Assembly (NCBI RefSeq): GCF_011090165.1
Contig: NZ_JAADJT010000006.1
Coordinates: 186,001-250,000, forward strand
DNA length: 64,000 nt
Source of the DNA: Duganella aceris
GTDB lineage: Bacteria; Pseudomonadota; Gammaproteobacteria; Burkholderiales; Burkholderiaceae_D
Direction: 5' to 3'
In this document: positions 57,209 through 64,000 of the stretch, piece by piece
How the letters are laid out: the number at the start of each line of letters is the position of its first letter
Numbering within the stretch: position 1 is the stretch's first letter
Made by a program: the position numbers and the translations under genes
The notes under the pieces: generated by a model
What the model saw: the letters and a program-made list of their open reading frames with translations, nothing else
What the model was told of the DNA's origin: nothing
Database searches by the model: none

Positions 57209-58714
57209 ATGACTACACCTATTCCACAAGAGGCCGTGAACCTGGTCCCGGTCTACGCCGAGATCGTGCTGCTGATCGGCGCCTCGGCCATTCTGTTGAT
57301 CGACATGTTCCTCTCCGAGGGCAAGCGTTCGATCACCTACGTGCTGTCGCTGCTGACGCTGCTCGTTTGCGGCGGCTTGACCTACATCGACTTCTCGTCG
57401 GGCGCCACGGTCTACACCTTCCACGGCATGTTCGTCTCGGATCCGATGGCGAACCTGCTCAAGCTGTTCACCTACCTGACGGTCGGCCTGACGCTGATCT
57501 ACTCGCGCCAGTACGCCGGCGACCGCGGCATGTTGAGCGGTAACCTGGGCGGCGAGTTCTACGTGCTCGCGTTGTTCGCGATGCTGGGCCAGCTGGTCAT
57601 GATCTCGGGCGCCAACTTCCTGTCGATCTACCTCGGCGTGGAACTGATGTCGCTGTCGCTGTACGCGATGATCGCGCTGCGCCGCGACAACCACAAAGCC
57701 ACCGAAGCGGCGATGAAGTACTTCATCCTCGGCGCGCTGGCATCCGGCTTCCTGTTGTATGGCATCTCGATGCTGTACGGCGCCACCGGCACGCTGGACA
57801 TCCGCGAAGTTTCGGCCGCCGTCGCCGCCGGCACCATCAAGCCGACCATCCTGGTGTTCGGCATCGTGTTCCTGGTCGCCGGTCTGGCGTTCAAACTGGG
57901 CGTGGTGCCGTTCCACATGTGGGTACCGGACGTCTACGAAGGCGCGCCGACCGCCGTGGCCCTGCTGCTGGGCGGCGCACCGAAGATCGCGACCTTCGCC
58001 ATCTGCGTGCGCATCCTGGTCGAAGGCCTGCTGCCGATGGCGTTCGACTGGCAGCAGATGCTGCTTGTGCTGGCCGTGATGTCGCTGGCGATCGGTAACA
58101 TCACCGCGATCGCGCAGACCAACCTGAAACGCATGCTGGCTTACTCCACCATCGCGCAGATGGGCTTCGTGCTGCTTGGCCTGCTGGCCGGCGTCGCGGG
58201 CACCACCGACCGCACCGGCATCGACGCCGCCTACAGCGCCGCGATGTATTACACCATCACCTACGTGCTGACCACCGTCGGCACCTTCGGCATGCTGATG
58301 CTGCTGTCGCGCGCCGGCCTGGAAGCCGAGACCCTGAACGACTTCAAGGGCCTGAGCAAGCGTAACGGCTGGTTCGCCGTGGTGATGTCGATCCTGTTGT
58401 TCTCGCTGGCCGGCGTGCCGCCGATGATGGGCTTCGCCGCCAAGTTCTCGGTGCTGACCGCCGTGCTGGGCACCGGCCAGATCTGGCTGTCCGTGTTCGC
58501 GGTGATGTTCTCGCTGATCGGCGCGTTCTACTACCTGCGCGTGGTCAAGACCATGTGGTTCGACGAGCCGACCGACAACGAGCCTATCATCGCCCGTGGC
58601 GACGCCAAGTTCGTCCTGAGCCTGAACGGCATCGGCATCGTGGTGCTGGGCATCCTGCCAGGCCCGCTGCTGGCCGCCTGCCTGGCCGCCGTCAAAGCGA
58701 CGCTGGCCACCTGA
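57209..58714 (+). CDS. nuoN: NADH-quinone oxidoreductase subunit N
   Basis: The 501-residue antiporter-like subunit shows LGVELMSLSLYAMIALRRD, VVPFHMWVPDVYEGAPTAV and AYSTIAQMGFVLLGLL. It completes the set of 14 Nuo subunits, so the operon encodes a full complex I. Its TGA shares a base with the ATG of the following DUF2818 gene. Confidence 0.98.
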   Translation: MTTPIPQEAVNLVPVYAEIVLLIGASAILLIDMFLSEGKRSITYVLSLLTLLVCGGLTYIDFSSGATVYTFHGMFVSDPMANLLKLFTYLTVGLTLIYSRQYAGDRGMLSGNLGGEFYVLALFAMLGQLVMISGANFLSIYLGVELMSLSLYAMIALRRDNHKATEAAMKYFILGALASGFLLYGISMLYGATGTLDIREVSAAVAAGTIKPTILVFGIVFLVAGLAFKLGVVPFHMWVPDVYEGAPTAVALLLGGAPKIATFAICVRILVEGLLPMAFDWQQMLLVLAVMSLAIGNITAIAQTNLKRMLAYSTIAQMGFVLLGLLAGVAGTTDRTGIDAAYSAAMYYTITYVLTTVGTFGMLMLLSRAGLEAETLNDFKGLSKRNGWFAVVMSILLFSLAGVPPMMGFAAKFSVLTAVLGTGQIWLSVFAVMFSLIGAFYYLRVVKTMWFDEPTDNEPIIARGDAKFVLSLNGIGIVVLGILPGPLLAACLAAVKATLAT

Positions 58715-59019
58715 TGGACGTCTCACTGGCCAGCTGGTTGGTGATCCTGGCGGCCATCGCGGCCGCCAACCTGCCTTTCTTCAATGAGAAGGTATTCGCC
58801 CTGGTGCCAACCAAATGGCCGCGCAAGCCGCTGGTCATTCGGCTGGTGGAAATGGGCGCGTTGTATGTGGCGGTGGGCGCGATCGGCTTCGCCATCGAAG
58901 GCCAGATCGGCAGCCGCTTCCCGCAGACCCAGGAGTTCTACTGGATCGCGGCCGGCCTGTTCATCGTCCTCGGCTTCCCAGGATTCATCGTCCGTTATCT
59001 GCGCAAGCGCCACGACTGA
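58714..59019 (+). CDS. DUF2818 membrane protein coupled to nuoN
   Basis: The 101-residue protein has three hydrophobic helices (SWLVILAAIAAANLPFF, GALYVAVGAIGFAIEG, FYWIAAGLFIVLGFPGFIV) and matches DUF2818, a family found after nuoN in betaproteobacteria. The TGATG overlap makes its translation depend on nuoN. A role in complex I assembly or stability is suggested only by this position. Confidence 0.9.
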   Translation: MDVSLASWLVILAAIAAANLPFFNEKVFALVPTKWPRKPLVIRLVEMGALYVAVGAIGFAIEGQIGSRFPQTQEFYWIAAGLFIVLGFPGFIVRYLRKRHD

Positions 59020-59052
59020 TACACTATCGTTCTTCAACGACGTGGAGCAGGC

Positions 59053-59607
59053 ATGGATAATTTGACAGAAACCCGCATCGACGGTGAATTGGTCTACGAC
59101 GGCCACTTCCTCAAGATTCAACGCGACACCATCTCTCTCCCCGACGGTTCACGGACGGCGCGCGAATACGTGCTGCATCCGGGCGCCGTCGTCATCCTGC
59201 CGCTGCTCGACGACGGCACCGTGCTGATGGAGCGCCAGTATCGCTATCCGCTGCACCAGACATTCATTGAATTCCCGGCCGGGAAAATCGACAACGGTGA
59301 GGATCCGCTGCTGGCCGCCAAGCGCGAGCTGGAGGAGGAAACCGGCTACGTCGGCGGCGAATGGCAGTTCGTCACCAGAATCCACAACGCCATCGCGTAT
59401 TCGGACGAGCACCTCGACCTGTACCTGGCGCGCGGCCTCAAGGCCGGCGTGCAGAAACTGGACGACGGCGAATTCCTTGAAATCTTCACCGCCACCATCG
59501 ACGAGCTGCTGCAATGGGTACGCGAAGGGAAAATCTCCGACGTCAAGACGATCATCGGCACCTTCTGGCTGGACAAGCTGCGCGCCGGCGACTGGAAGCT
59601 GGACTAG
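59053..59607 (+). CDS. Nudix hydrolase, ADP-ribose pyrophosphatase type
   Basis: The 184-residue enzyme has the Nudix box in order: Gly of GKIDNGED, then AAKRELEEETGY, fitting GX5EX7REUXEEXGU. The preceding REYVLHPGAVVILPLLDDG and the family length suggest ADP-ribose or other nucleoside diphosphate sugars as substrate, split with Mg2+ in the cytoplasm. GGAG precedes ATG 59053. It opens a four-gene run ending with ispF. Confidence 0.92.
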   Translation: MDNLTETRIDGELVYDGHFLKIQRDTISLPDGSRTAREYVLHPGAVVILPLLDDGTVLMERQYRYPLHQTFIEFPAGKIDNGEDPLLAAKRELEEETGYVGGEWQFVTRIHNAIAYSDEHLDLYLARGLKAGVQKLDDGEFLEIFTATIDELLQWVREGKISDVKTIIGTFWLDKLRAGDWKLD

Positions 59608-59611
59608 GATC

Positions 59612-60310
59612 GTGAAAGCGTTGTCCGCCATCGTGTGCCTGAGCGCCGGCCTGGCCGCCGCCGAAGGCGCGCAGGCGGCCGCGCGCACGCCGTTCCAGAT
59701 CCGCTGTGAGGATACGATCAGCAAGACCGTTTCGGTGCTGTCGTCGAAGCAAAACGGCTACACCATCAACAACCAGCTGCCGTACCGCGCGCTGACCACC
59801 AAGACCGGCAGCATCGACGGCCGCATGCAAACCCTGGGCCTGACCGTCACCAAGGGCATGTACAAGGCTAACCTGGGCGGGCCGGTGTTGCAGGATCCGG
59901 TCAGCGGCTACGAATGCATCGCGCCCAAGGTGGATATCGCGCTGAACTACTCGCCGGTGCTGATCTACGTCGGCAACGAGTTCGCGCCGGGAAGTTGCGC
60001 CTACAACGAGATCCTGGCGCACGAGCAGCGTCATCTCGCGGCCTATATGGAAAACCTGGTGCGGGTAGAGCGGGTGGTGAGTCAGGCGCTGAGCAAGCGC
60101 TTCGAAGGCAAACCGCTGTATGCGCCGTCCGGCACCGCGATGTCGGCGCTGGAGCACGAGATCAACGGCACCTGGTTCCCCTTCATCAACGCGGAGTTCG
60201 AGAAGGGCAAGATGAAGCAGGCCCAGATCGACACACCGGAAGAATATGCGCGCCTCGCCAGGAGCTGCGATGGCGAGATCGCTGCGATCATGCAGCGCCG
60301 CCGTAAATAA
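59612..60310 (+). CDS. Secreted protein with HExxH motif, unknown function
   Basis: The 232-residue protein starts at GTG 59612, four bases after the Nudix stop, and has a signal peptide (MKALSAIVCLSAGLAAAEGAQA). It contains HEQRH (His137, Glu138, His141) in EILAHEQRHLAAYMENL, the zinc-binding pattern of many metallopeptidases, and a further Glu in EHEINGTWF. It resembles predicted secreted Zn-dependent proteases of the DUF922 kind, without certainty. Four cysteines could form disulfides. It is co-transcribed with ispDF for no evident functional reason. Confidence 0.75.
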   Translation: MKALSAIVCLSAGLAAAEGAQAAARTPFQIRCEDTISKTVSVLSSKQNGYTINNQLPYRALTTKTGSIDGRMQTLGLTVTKGMYKANLGGPVLQDPVSGYECIAPKVDIALNYSPVLIYVGNEFAPGSCAYNEILAHEQRHLAAYMENLVRVERVVSQALSKRFEGKPLYAPSGTAMSALEHEINGTWFPFINAEFEKGKMKQAQIDTPEEYARLARSCDGEIAAIMQRRRK

Positions 60311-60318
60311 AGAGACCC

Positions 60319-61038
60319 ATGACATCATCGACTCATACCCCGCGCTACTACGCGCTGCTGCCAGCCGCCGGCGTCGGCGCGCGCATGGCGGCGGACGGAC
60401 CGAAACAATACCTGACGGTCGGCGGCAAGCCGATGCTGCGCCACGCCGTCGACGCTTTCCGCGCCAGCGAGCTGGTGGCGCACACCTATGTCGTGGTCAG
60501 CGCGGCCGATGGCCAGATCGACGCGGTGCTGCCGCCGGAGCTGGATGGCGTGACGGTGCTGCGCTGCGGCGGCGCGACGCGCATGGACACGGTGCTCAAC
60601 GCGCTGCGCGCACTGCGCGGCGTGGTGGGCGAGGGCGACATGATCATGGTGCACGACGCCGCGCGTCCGGGCCTGACGCCGGCGCTGATCGCGCGCCTGA
60701 TCGAAGGCGTCGGCGACGACGCGGCGGGCGGCTTGCTGGCGCTGCCGGTGGTGGACACGGTCAAGCGCGCCGCCGGCTCGCCGCTGCTGTCCGCCGCCAC
60801 GGTGCCGCGCGCGGGCTTGTGGCTGGCGCAGACGCCGCAGATGTTCAGCTATGCGCTGCTGCTGCGCGCGCTGGCCGGCGCGCCGGACGCCAACGCCATC
60901 ACCGACGACGCCAGCGCCGTCGAGATGCTGGGCTACGCGCCACGGCTGATCGAAGGCCATCCCCGCAATTTGAAGGTAACGCTGCCGGCCGACATCCGCA
61001 TCGCGGAAATGTATCTGGCGGCAGGAGAACAAGGATAA
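60319..61038 (+). CDS. ispD: 2-C-methyl-D-erythritol 4-phosphate cytidylyltransferase
   Basis: The 239-residue enzyme of the MEP isoprenoid pathway makes CDP-methylerythritol. The CTP-binding motif [16 protein letters not shown] and the Asp/Arg segment [11 protein letters not shown] are present, as is [12 protein letters not shown]. It lies four bases before ispF, the usual pair. Confidence 0.97.
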   Translation: MTSSTHTPRYYALLPAAGVGARMAADGPKQYLTVGGKPMLRHAVDAFRASELVAHTYVVVSAADGQIDAVLPPELDGVTVLRCGGATRMDTVLNALRALRGVVGEGDMIMVHDAARPGLTPALIARLIEGVGDDAAGGLLALPVVDTVKRAAGSPLLSAATVPRAGLWLAQTPQMFSYALLLRALAGAPDANAITDDASAVEMLGYAPRLIEGHPRNLKVTLPADIRIAEMYLAAGEQG

Positions 61039-61042
61039 CGCT

Positions 61043-61537
61043 ATGACCGCATTAAAACTCCCGTTCCGCATCGGCCAGGGCTACGATTGCCACGCGCTGG
61101 TGGAAGGCCGCAAGCTGATCATCGGCGGCGTCGACATCCCGCATCATGTGGGGCTGCTGGGACACTCGGACGCCGACGTGCTGCTGCACGCGATCACCGA
61201 CTCGATCCTGGGCGCTGCCGCGCTGGGCGACATCGGCAAGCATTTTCCGGATACCGACCCGCAGTTCAAGGGCGCCGATTCGCGCACCTTGCTGAAGGAA
61301 GCGGCGCGGCGCGTGGTCGCCACCGGCTACAGCATCGGCAACATCGACGCGACCATCATCGCGCAGCGGCCGAAGATGGCGCCGCACATCGCCGCCATGT
61401 GCGCCAACATCGCCGAGGATCTGGGGGTGGCGGTGGGCCAGGTGAACATCAAGGCCAAGACCAACGAGAAGCTGGGCTACCTGGGCCGCGAAGAAGGCAT
61501 CGCCGCCGAATCGATCGCCTTGCTGATCTCCTCGTAA
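61043..61537 (+). CDS. ispF: 2-C-methyl-D-erythritol 2,4-cyclodiphosphate synthase
   Basis: The 164-residue enzyme performs the step that forms the cyclodiphosphate in the MEP pathway. Metal ligands are in [11 protein letters not shown] and [31 protein letters not shown] and [11 protein letters not shown] are standard. The Cys in YDCH replaces the usual Val. Its last 61 bases overlap the opposing DUF433 gene. Confidence 0.97.
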   Translation: MTALKLPFRIGQGYDCHALVEGRKLIIGGVDIPHHVGLLGHSDADVLLHAITDSILGAAALGDIGKHFPDTDPQFKGADSRTLLKEAARRVVATGYSIGNIDATIIAQRPKMAPHIAAMCANIAEDLGVAVGQVNIKAKTNEKLGYLGREEGIAAESIALLISS

Positions 61538-61977
61538 AACAGCGTGCGCTCGGTGCCCAGCACGTTGAGCGCGGTGTCGCGTGGGACGGTGGGGTGGGCG
61601 GCCAGGAACTCATCGAGCGATCTGCCGGCCAGCAGATAATCGAACATGCGCTTGAGGGGTACCAGCGTGCCCCGGAACACTGGCATGCCCCCCAGGATTT
61701 CCGGCTCCATCTGGATCAATGGCGTGATCGATTTCATGAACGCCAGCAGTTCTGGATCAATCGGATCGGTGGGTGATTTCTTCGGCGGAATCACGCGACC
61801 GTTAACCTTGAGAACCGGTTCAGAAAAATAACGTGGGTCGTATTCCGGACAGTCTTCGTCCATTTCAATGTCGTCATCAGGAATTGATAACACGTTGTAC
61901 CAGCTATCTGGTGCCACGGAAGAGTTCGTCTCTTTCCCTTCGGGTCGCTTTTCTGAATGAGATGATTCGTATTCCAT
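61477..61977 (-). CDS. DUF433 protein, likely antitoxin to the BrnT-type toxin
   Basis: Starting at ATG 61977 (GGAG upstream) the product has 166 residues. The C-terminal 70 residues are a DUF433 domain ([40 protein letters not shown]), a winged-helix type found in VapB-like antitoxins. The N-terminal 95 residues are acidic and polar ([20 protein letters not shown]), suited to neutralising a basic toxin. The gene overlaps the upstream toxin gene by 74 bases and the opposing ispF by 61 bases. Canonical BrnA is absent. Confidence 0.72.
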   Translation of the reverse strand: MEYESSHSEKRPEGKETNSSVAPDSWYNVLSIPDDDIEMDEDCPEYDPRYFSEPVLKVNGRVIPPKKSPTDPIDPELLAFMKSITPLIQMEPEILGGMPVFRGTLVPLKRMFDYLLAGRSLDEFLAAHPTVPRDTALNVLGTERTLFYEEISKAIDSAAMPSSRPR

Positions 61978-62179
61978 TATGACGCTCCGTGTGAGTAATT
62001 GAAACTTCTTCTCCTTGGAAATATCCAAGCGTATTAAATCGACGCTCTCCATATTGGAAACGCAAATCTTCCTTTGTAAGCGTCGTGCCAGCGAGCACAG
62101 CCGCCGCATCGGCGAAATCCAGGCCGTGCTTGCGCAGGTTGCTCTGCCGCTTCGCTTCGTCCCAAGTGAAGATGCTCAT
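61904..62179 (-). CDS. brnT: BrnT-family toxin
   Basis: The 91-residue protein matches BrnT, a RelE-fold ribonuclease toxin: FTWDEAKRQSNLRKHGLDFADA at the N-terminus, then RFNTLGYFQGEEVSITHTER and [17 protein letters not shown], which carry the basic and acidic residues of the family. It comes first in the operon, as BrnT does, followed by an overlapping DUF433 gene in place of BrnA. The ribosome-binding site is weak. Confidence 0.85.
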   Translation of the reverse strand: MSIFTWDEAKRQSNLRKHGLDFADAAAVLAGTTLTKEDLRFQYGERRFNTLGYFQGEEVSITHTERHNGIRIISFRKATRRERDELFRGTR

Positions 62180-62226
62180 TTCAGTGTAGTGGCTTGCAGA
62201 TATCCTTCAAGCGGCACTGAAAGCAC

Positions 62227-62270
62227 AATGCCAGGCCAGGGCATCGTTTCGATATCCTGGGCCTGGCATT
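62227..62270 (-). terminator. Long imperfect hairpin after the small secreted protein gene
   Basis: AATGCCAGGCC pairs with GGCCTGGCATT (11 pairs), then after one bulged base AGG/CCT and ATCG/CGAT extend the stem to a TTT loop. It lies 33 bases after the stop of the small secreted protein gene and 48 bases before brnT. No T-run follows, so termination is uncertain. Confidence 0.5.
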
Positions 62271-62302
62271 CGCGACTGTCGCGCGACTAGATCAATCGAT
62301 CT

Positions 62303-62632
62303 TTACTTGCCGTCTTTTTTTGCCTGGCATTTGGTGCGCCTGGATTCGGCGGCCAGATCGACTTGCGACTCTTTGCCGGCATCCACGCCGACCGTGCGCA
62401 CCGCGTGATTCGGGCCGCCTTCGACGATCTGGTAGCGGCCAGGCTTGAGCGGCTCGGCGCGATAGGTGCCATCGCATTTCGCCATGAAGCCGGAGACTTC
62501 GCCGGTCGCCAGGCTGGTGACCACGATCTGCGCGCCGCCATTGGCAAAACCAGCGATGCAACCGCTGGTTTCGGCCGCCATCACCGCGCCGCCCAATGCC
62601 AGAGTGCTCAGTGCCAGAATCAATGTGCGCAT
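62303..62632 (-). CDS. Small secreted protein of unknown function
   Basis: The 109-residue protein has a signal peptide (MRTLILALSTLALGGAVMAAE) and a mature part of about 88 residues with three Cys. The pattern GQIVVTSLATGEVSG-like strand, GTYRAEPLKPGRYQIVEGG resembles a carboxypeptidase-regulatory-like (prealbumin) beta domain. It lies eight bases after the M61 peptidase gene, so it is probably co-transcribed. It could be a partner of that peptidase, but nothing in the sequence proves it. Confidence 0.7.
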   Translation of the reverse strand: MRTLILALSTLALGGAVMAAETSGCIAGFANGGAQIVVTSLATGEVSGFMAKCDGTYRAEPLKPGRYQIVEGGPNHAVRTVGVDAGKESQVDLAAESRRTKCQAKKDGK

Positions 62633-62640
62633 GGTGTTCC

Positions 62641-64000
62641 TTAAATAGGTATTGTCAGTAATTGGCGCAAGCGATCCGCCGCGCCGGGAATGGCTTCCAG
62701 GCGCGGATAGCGCAAGGAGCCGACATAATCGATGTTGACGCTGCGCGTGGCGCCATCGGCTTCAAACGTCAGCGCGATCGGCTGCCTGCTGACCGCCGCC
62801 GCTTTGATCGCCTGCTTCAGCAGATCATCCGTGTAGGGCTGCTGCCCGACGGAGACCAGGCGCGCGCCGATGCTGATGCCGGCGCGGAAAGCCGGACCCT
62901 CCCACGCCACGCTTTTCACTGCGCCTTTCTTGCCGACCACCAGCCCGATCGACGCCGACAGATCCATGCCGCCGAGATCCGCCTCGTACTGAGTAAAGAA
63001 CTCGGTCGGTTGCTCGCTGTAGACCAGCCGGTAGCCGCCGCGCCGCAGACCATCCAGCAGATGGATATCGTCATGCGCGTTCAGGCGCGCGTTGAAATAG
63101 CCAGTCCAGTCATACGGCGCGATCTTGCCGAGCGCCTTGCAGACATCGGCGAAAGTGTAGGTCGTGATCGCACGCGCATTGTTCCCGCCGCCGAAGAAAA
63201 CGGCGGCGAATTCGCGCATGCTTTTGCGGTCGCCGGTCAGCTCGCGCAACAGCATGTCCACATCGATCCAGAGCATCACACCTTCAGGATAGTAGTCCTC
63301 GCGCCGCTGCCAATCGCGCCAGTAGGCCGCCTTGCCCGGCATGTACAACGCATCGACGGTGCTGTCCTGGAGCGACTTCCACTGCCGCCCCAGACGATTG
63401 CTCATCAACGACGCATCCACCGCCAACGCATCCAAGGCCTGCTGCACCGTGCGCAGGCCCAGTTGCGGCGTCATGACGTGCGCCCAGAATTCGGTCTGCC
63501 CCTCATACACCCATAACAGACTGCCGCGCATCGGCGTGTTCAGGTCCGGCGTCCACAAGTCGGCCGGCTGGCGCGTGCGGCCGTTCCACGAGTGGGTGAA
63601 TTCATGCACCATCAGGTTCGCCATGAACATCTGCTCGCCGGGATTGTGCGCATAGCCGGCGGAGACATTGATTTCGGTCGACTCCTGATGTTCCAGCCCA
63701 CCGCCCGACAACATCACATCAGACAGCGACATCAAGAAATCGAAATGACGATAATGCTGTGACTTGAACAGGCGCGGCACGGCGGCCGCCATCGCGCGGA
63801 ATTTATCCACCAGTTCCGACGGCAATTGCAGCGCCTCGTCGCTATCGCCGAACAGATTCAATCGCACTGGCAAAGCCGGCGCGGCCGTCAGCTCGATGCG
63901 CCTGAAGTGCCGCGCCGCGTACACCGGCGCATCGACCAGCTCCTCGAAGCTGGCCGGCTTGAACGACACGCGGTTGGCGGATGCCTCGGCGGTCTCCAGC
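62641..64000 (-). CDS. M61-family metallopeptidase with PDZ domain (partial)
   Basis: The frame is open to the right edge, so the N-terminal part is missing; about 452 residues are visible. The zinc motif HEFTHSWNGR and the downstream Glu in VYEGQTEFW mark the M61 (glycyl aminopeptidase-like) family. The C-terminus has a PDZ-like domain (IGLVVGKKGAVKSVAWEGPA, GISIGARLVSVGQQPY). Such enzymes are usually periplasmic or cytoplasmic aminopeptidases with preference for N-terminal Gly or Ala. It is followed by the small secreted protein gene. Confidence 0.9.
   Translation of the reverse strand, partial: LETAEASANRVSFKPASFEELVDAPVYAARHFRRIELTAAPALPVRLNLFGDSDEALQLPSELVDKFRAMAAAVPRLFKSQHYRHFDFLMSLSDVMLSGGGLEHQESTEINVSAGYAHNPGEQMFMANLMVHEFTHSWNGRTRQPADLWTPDLNTPMRGSLLWVYEGQTEFWAHVMTPQLGLRTVQQALDALAVDASLMSNRLGRQWKSLQDSTVDALYMPGKAAYWRDWQRREDYYPEGVMLWIDVDMLLRELTGDRKSMREFAAVFFGGGNNARAITTYTFADVCKALGKIAPYDWTGYFNARLNAHDDIHLLDGLRRGGYRLVYSEQPTEFFTQYEADLGGMDLSASIGLVVGKKGAVKSVAWEGPAFRAGISIGARLVSVGQQPYTDDLLKQAIKAAAVSRQPIALTFEADGATRSVNIDYVGSLRYPRLEAIPGAADRLRQLLTIPI

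Noticed and set aside
55709..58726. 1005-residue open frame antisense to nuoM-nuoN
   Set aside because: It spans two certain genes and their gap, with an amino-acid content (His/Arg/Gln/Asp-rich) typical of antisense shadows.

Overview
The window is a chromosomal segment of a GC-rich betaproteobacterium. The most likely family is Oxalobacteraceae (Duganella/Massilia/Janthinobacterium type). The basis is the gene order tpiA-secG-tRNA-Leu(GAG)-nuoA-N followed by a DUF2818 gene, the rpsO-pnp pair, and the style of the proteins. No insertion sequence, prophage, CRISPR array or rRNA operon was seen. No gene-free stretch exceeds 300 bases; the longest (21678-21935, 25937-26170, 670-891) hold regulatory sequence.

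Layout. 1-3067: start of a lipoprotein gene, then rpsO-pnp. 3107-4864: four tandem DUF29 paralogues of unknown function. 4932-9007: a cytochrome c/sorbosone-dehydrogenase fusion, a chemotaxis receptor and an alpha/beta hydrolase. 8992-18380 (minus strand): a compact selenoprotein module of formate dehydrogenase fdnG (with an in-frame UGA for selenocysteine), fdnH, fdnI, fdhE, selA, selB and the tRNA-Sec gene selC. The selenoprotein, its assembly factor and three of the four Sec-decoding components lie together; only selD is elsewhere.

18525-23900: a mannan/mannose locus. A secreted GH5 mannanase-like enzyme fused to an SGNH esterase is divergent from a LacI regulator, an AGE-family isomerase (mannose to fructose) and a fructokinase. 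Two matching operator-like inverted repeats lie in the divergent promoter. 23881-25936: lrgAB with a divergent LysR gene. 26171-39690: a sugar uptake and sensing cluster of MFS permease, TonB receptor, a lipoprotein of unknown function, two ABC-type binding proteins without any permease or ATPase, a GH20 hexosaminidase, and a response regulator/histidine kinase pair overlapping the second binding protein gene. This resembles a GlcNAc/chitooligosaccharide or related glycan system.

39811-42302: a DUF2807 protein, a Sel1-repeat protein and a quinone oxidoreductase preceded by a perfect 30-bp palindrome. 42413-59019: tpiA, secG, tRNA-Leu, the complete 14-gene complex I operon and a coupled DUF2818 gene. 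59053-61537: Nudix hydrolase, a secreted HExxH protein, ispD and ispF. 61477-62179 (minus): a BrnT-type toxin gene overlapping a DUF433 gene, a likely toxin-antitoxin module. 62303-64000 (minus): a small secreted protein and an M61 peptidase that runs off the window.

All functions are read from motifs and family resemblance by eye; no database search was run.
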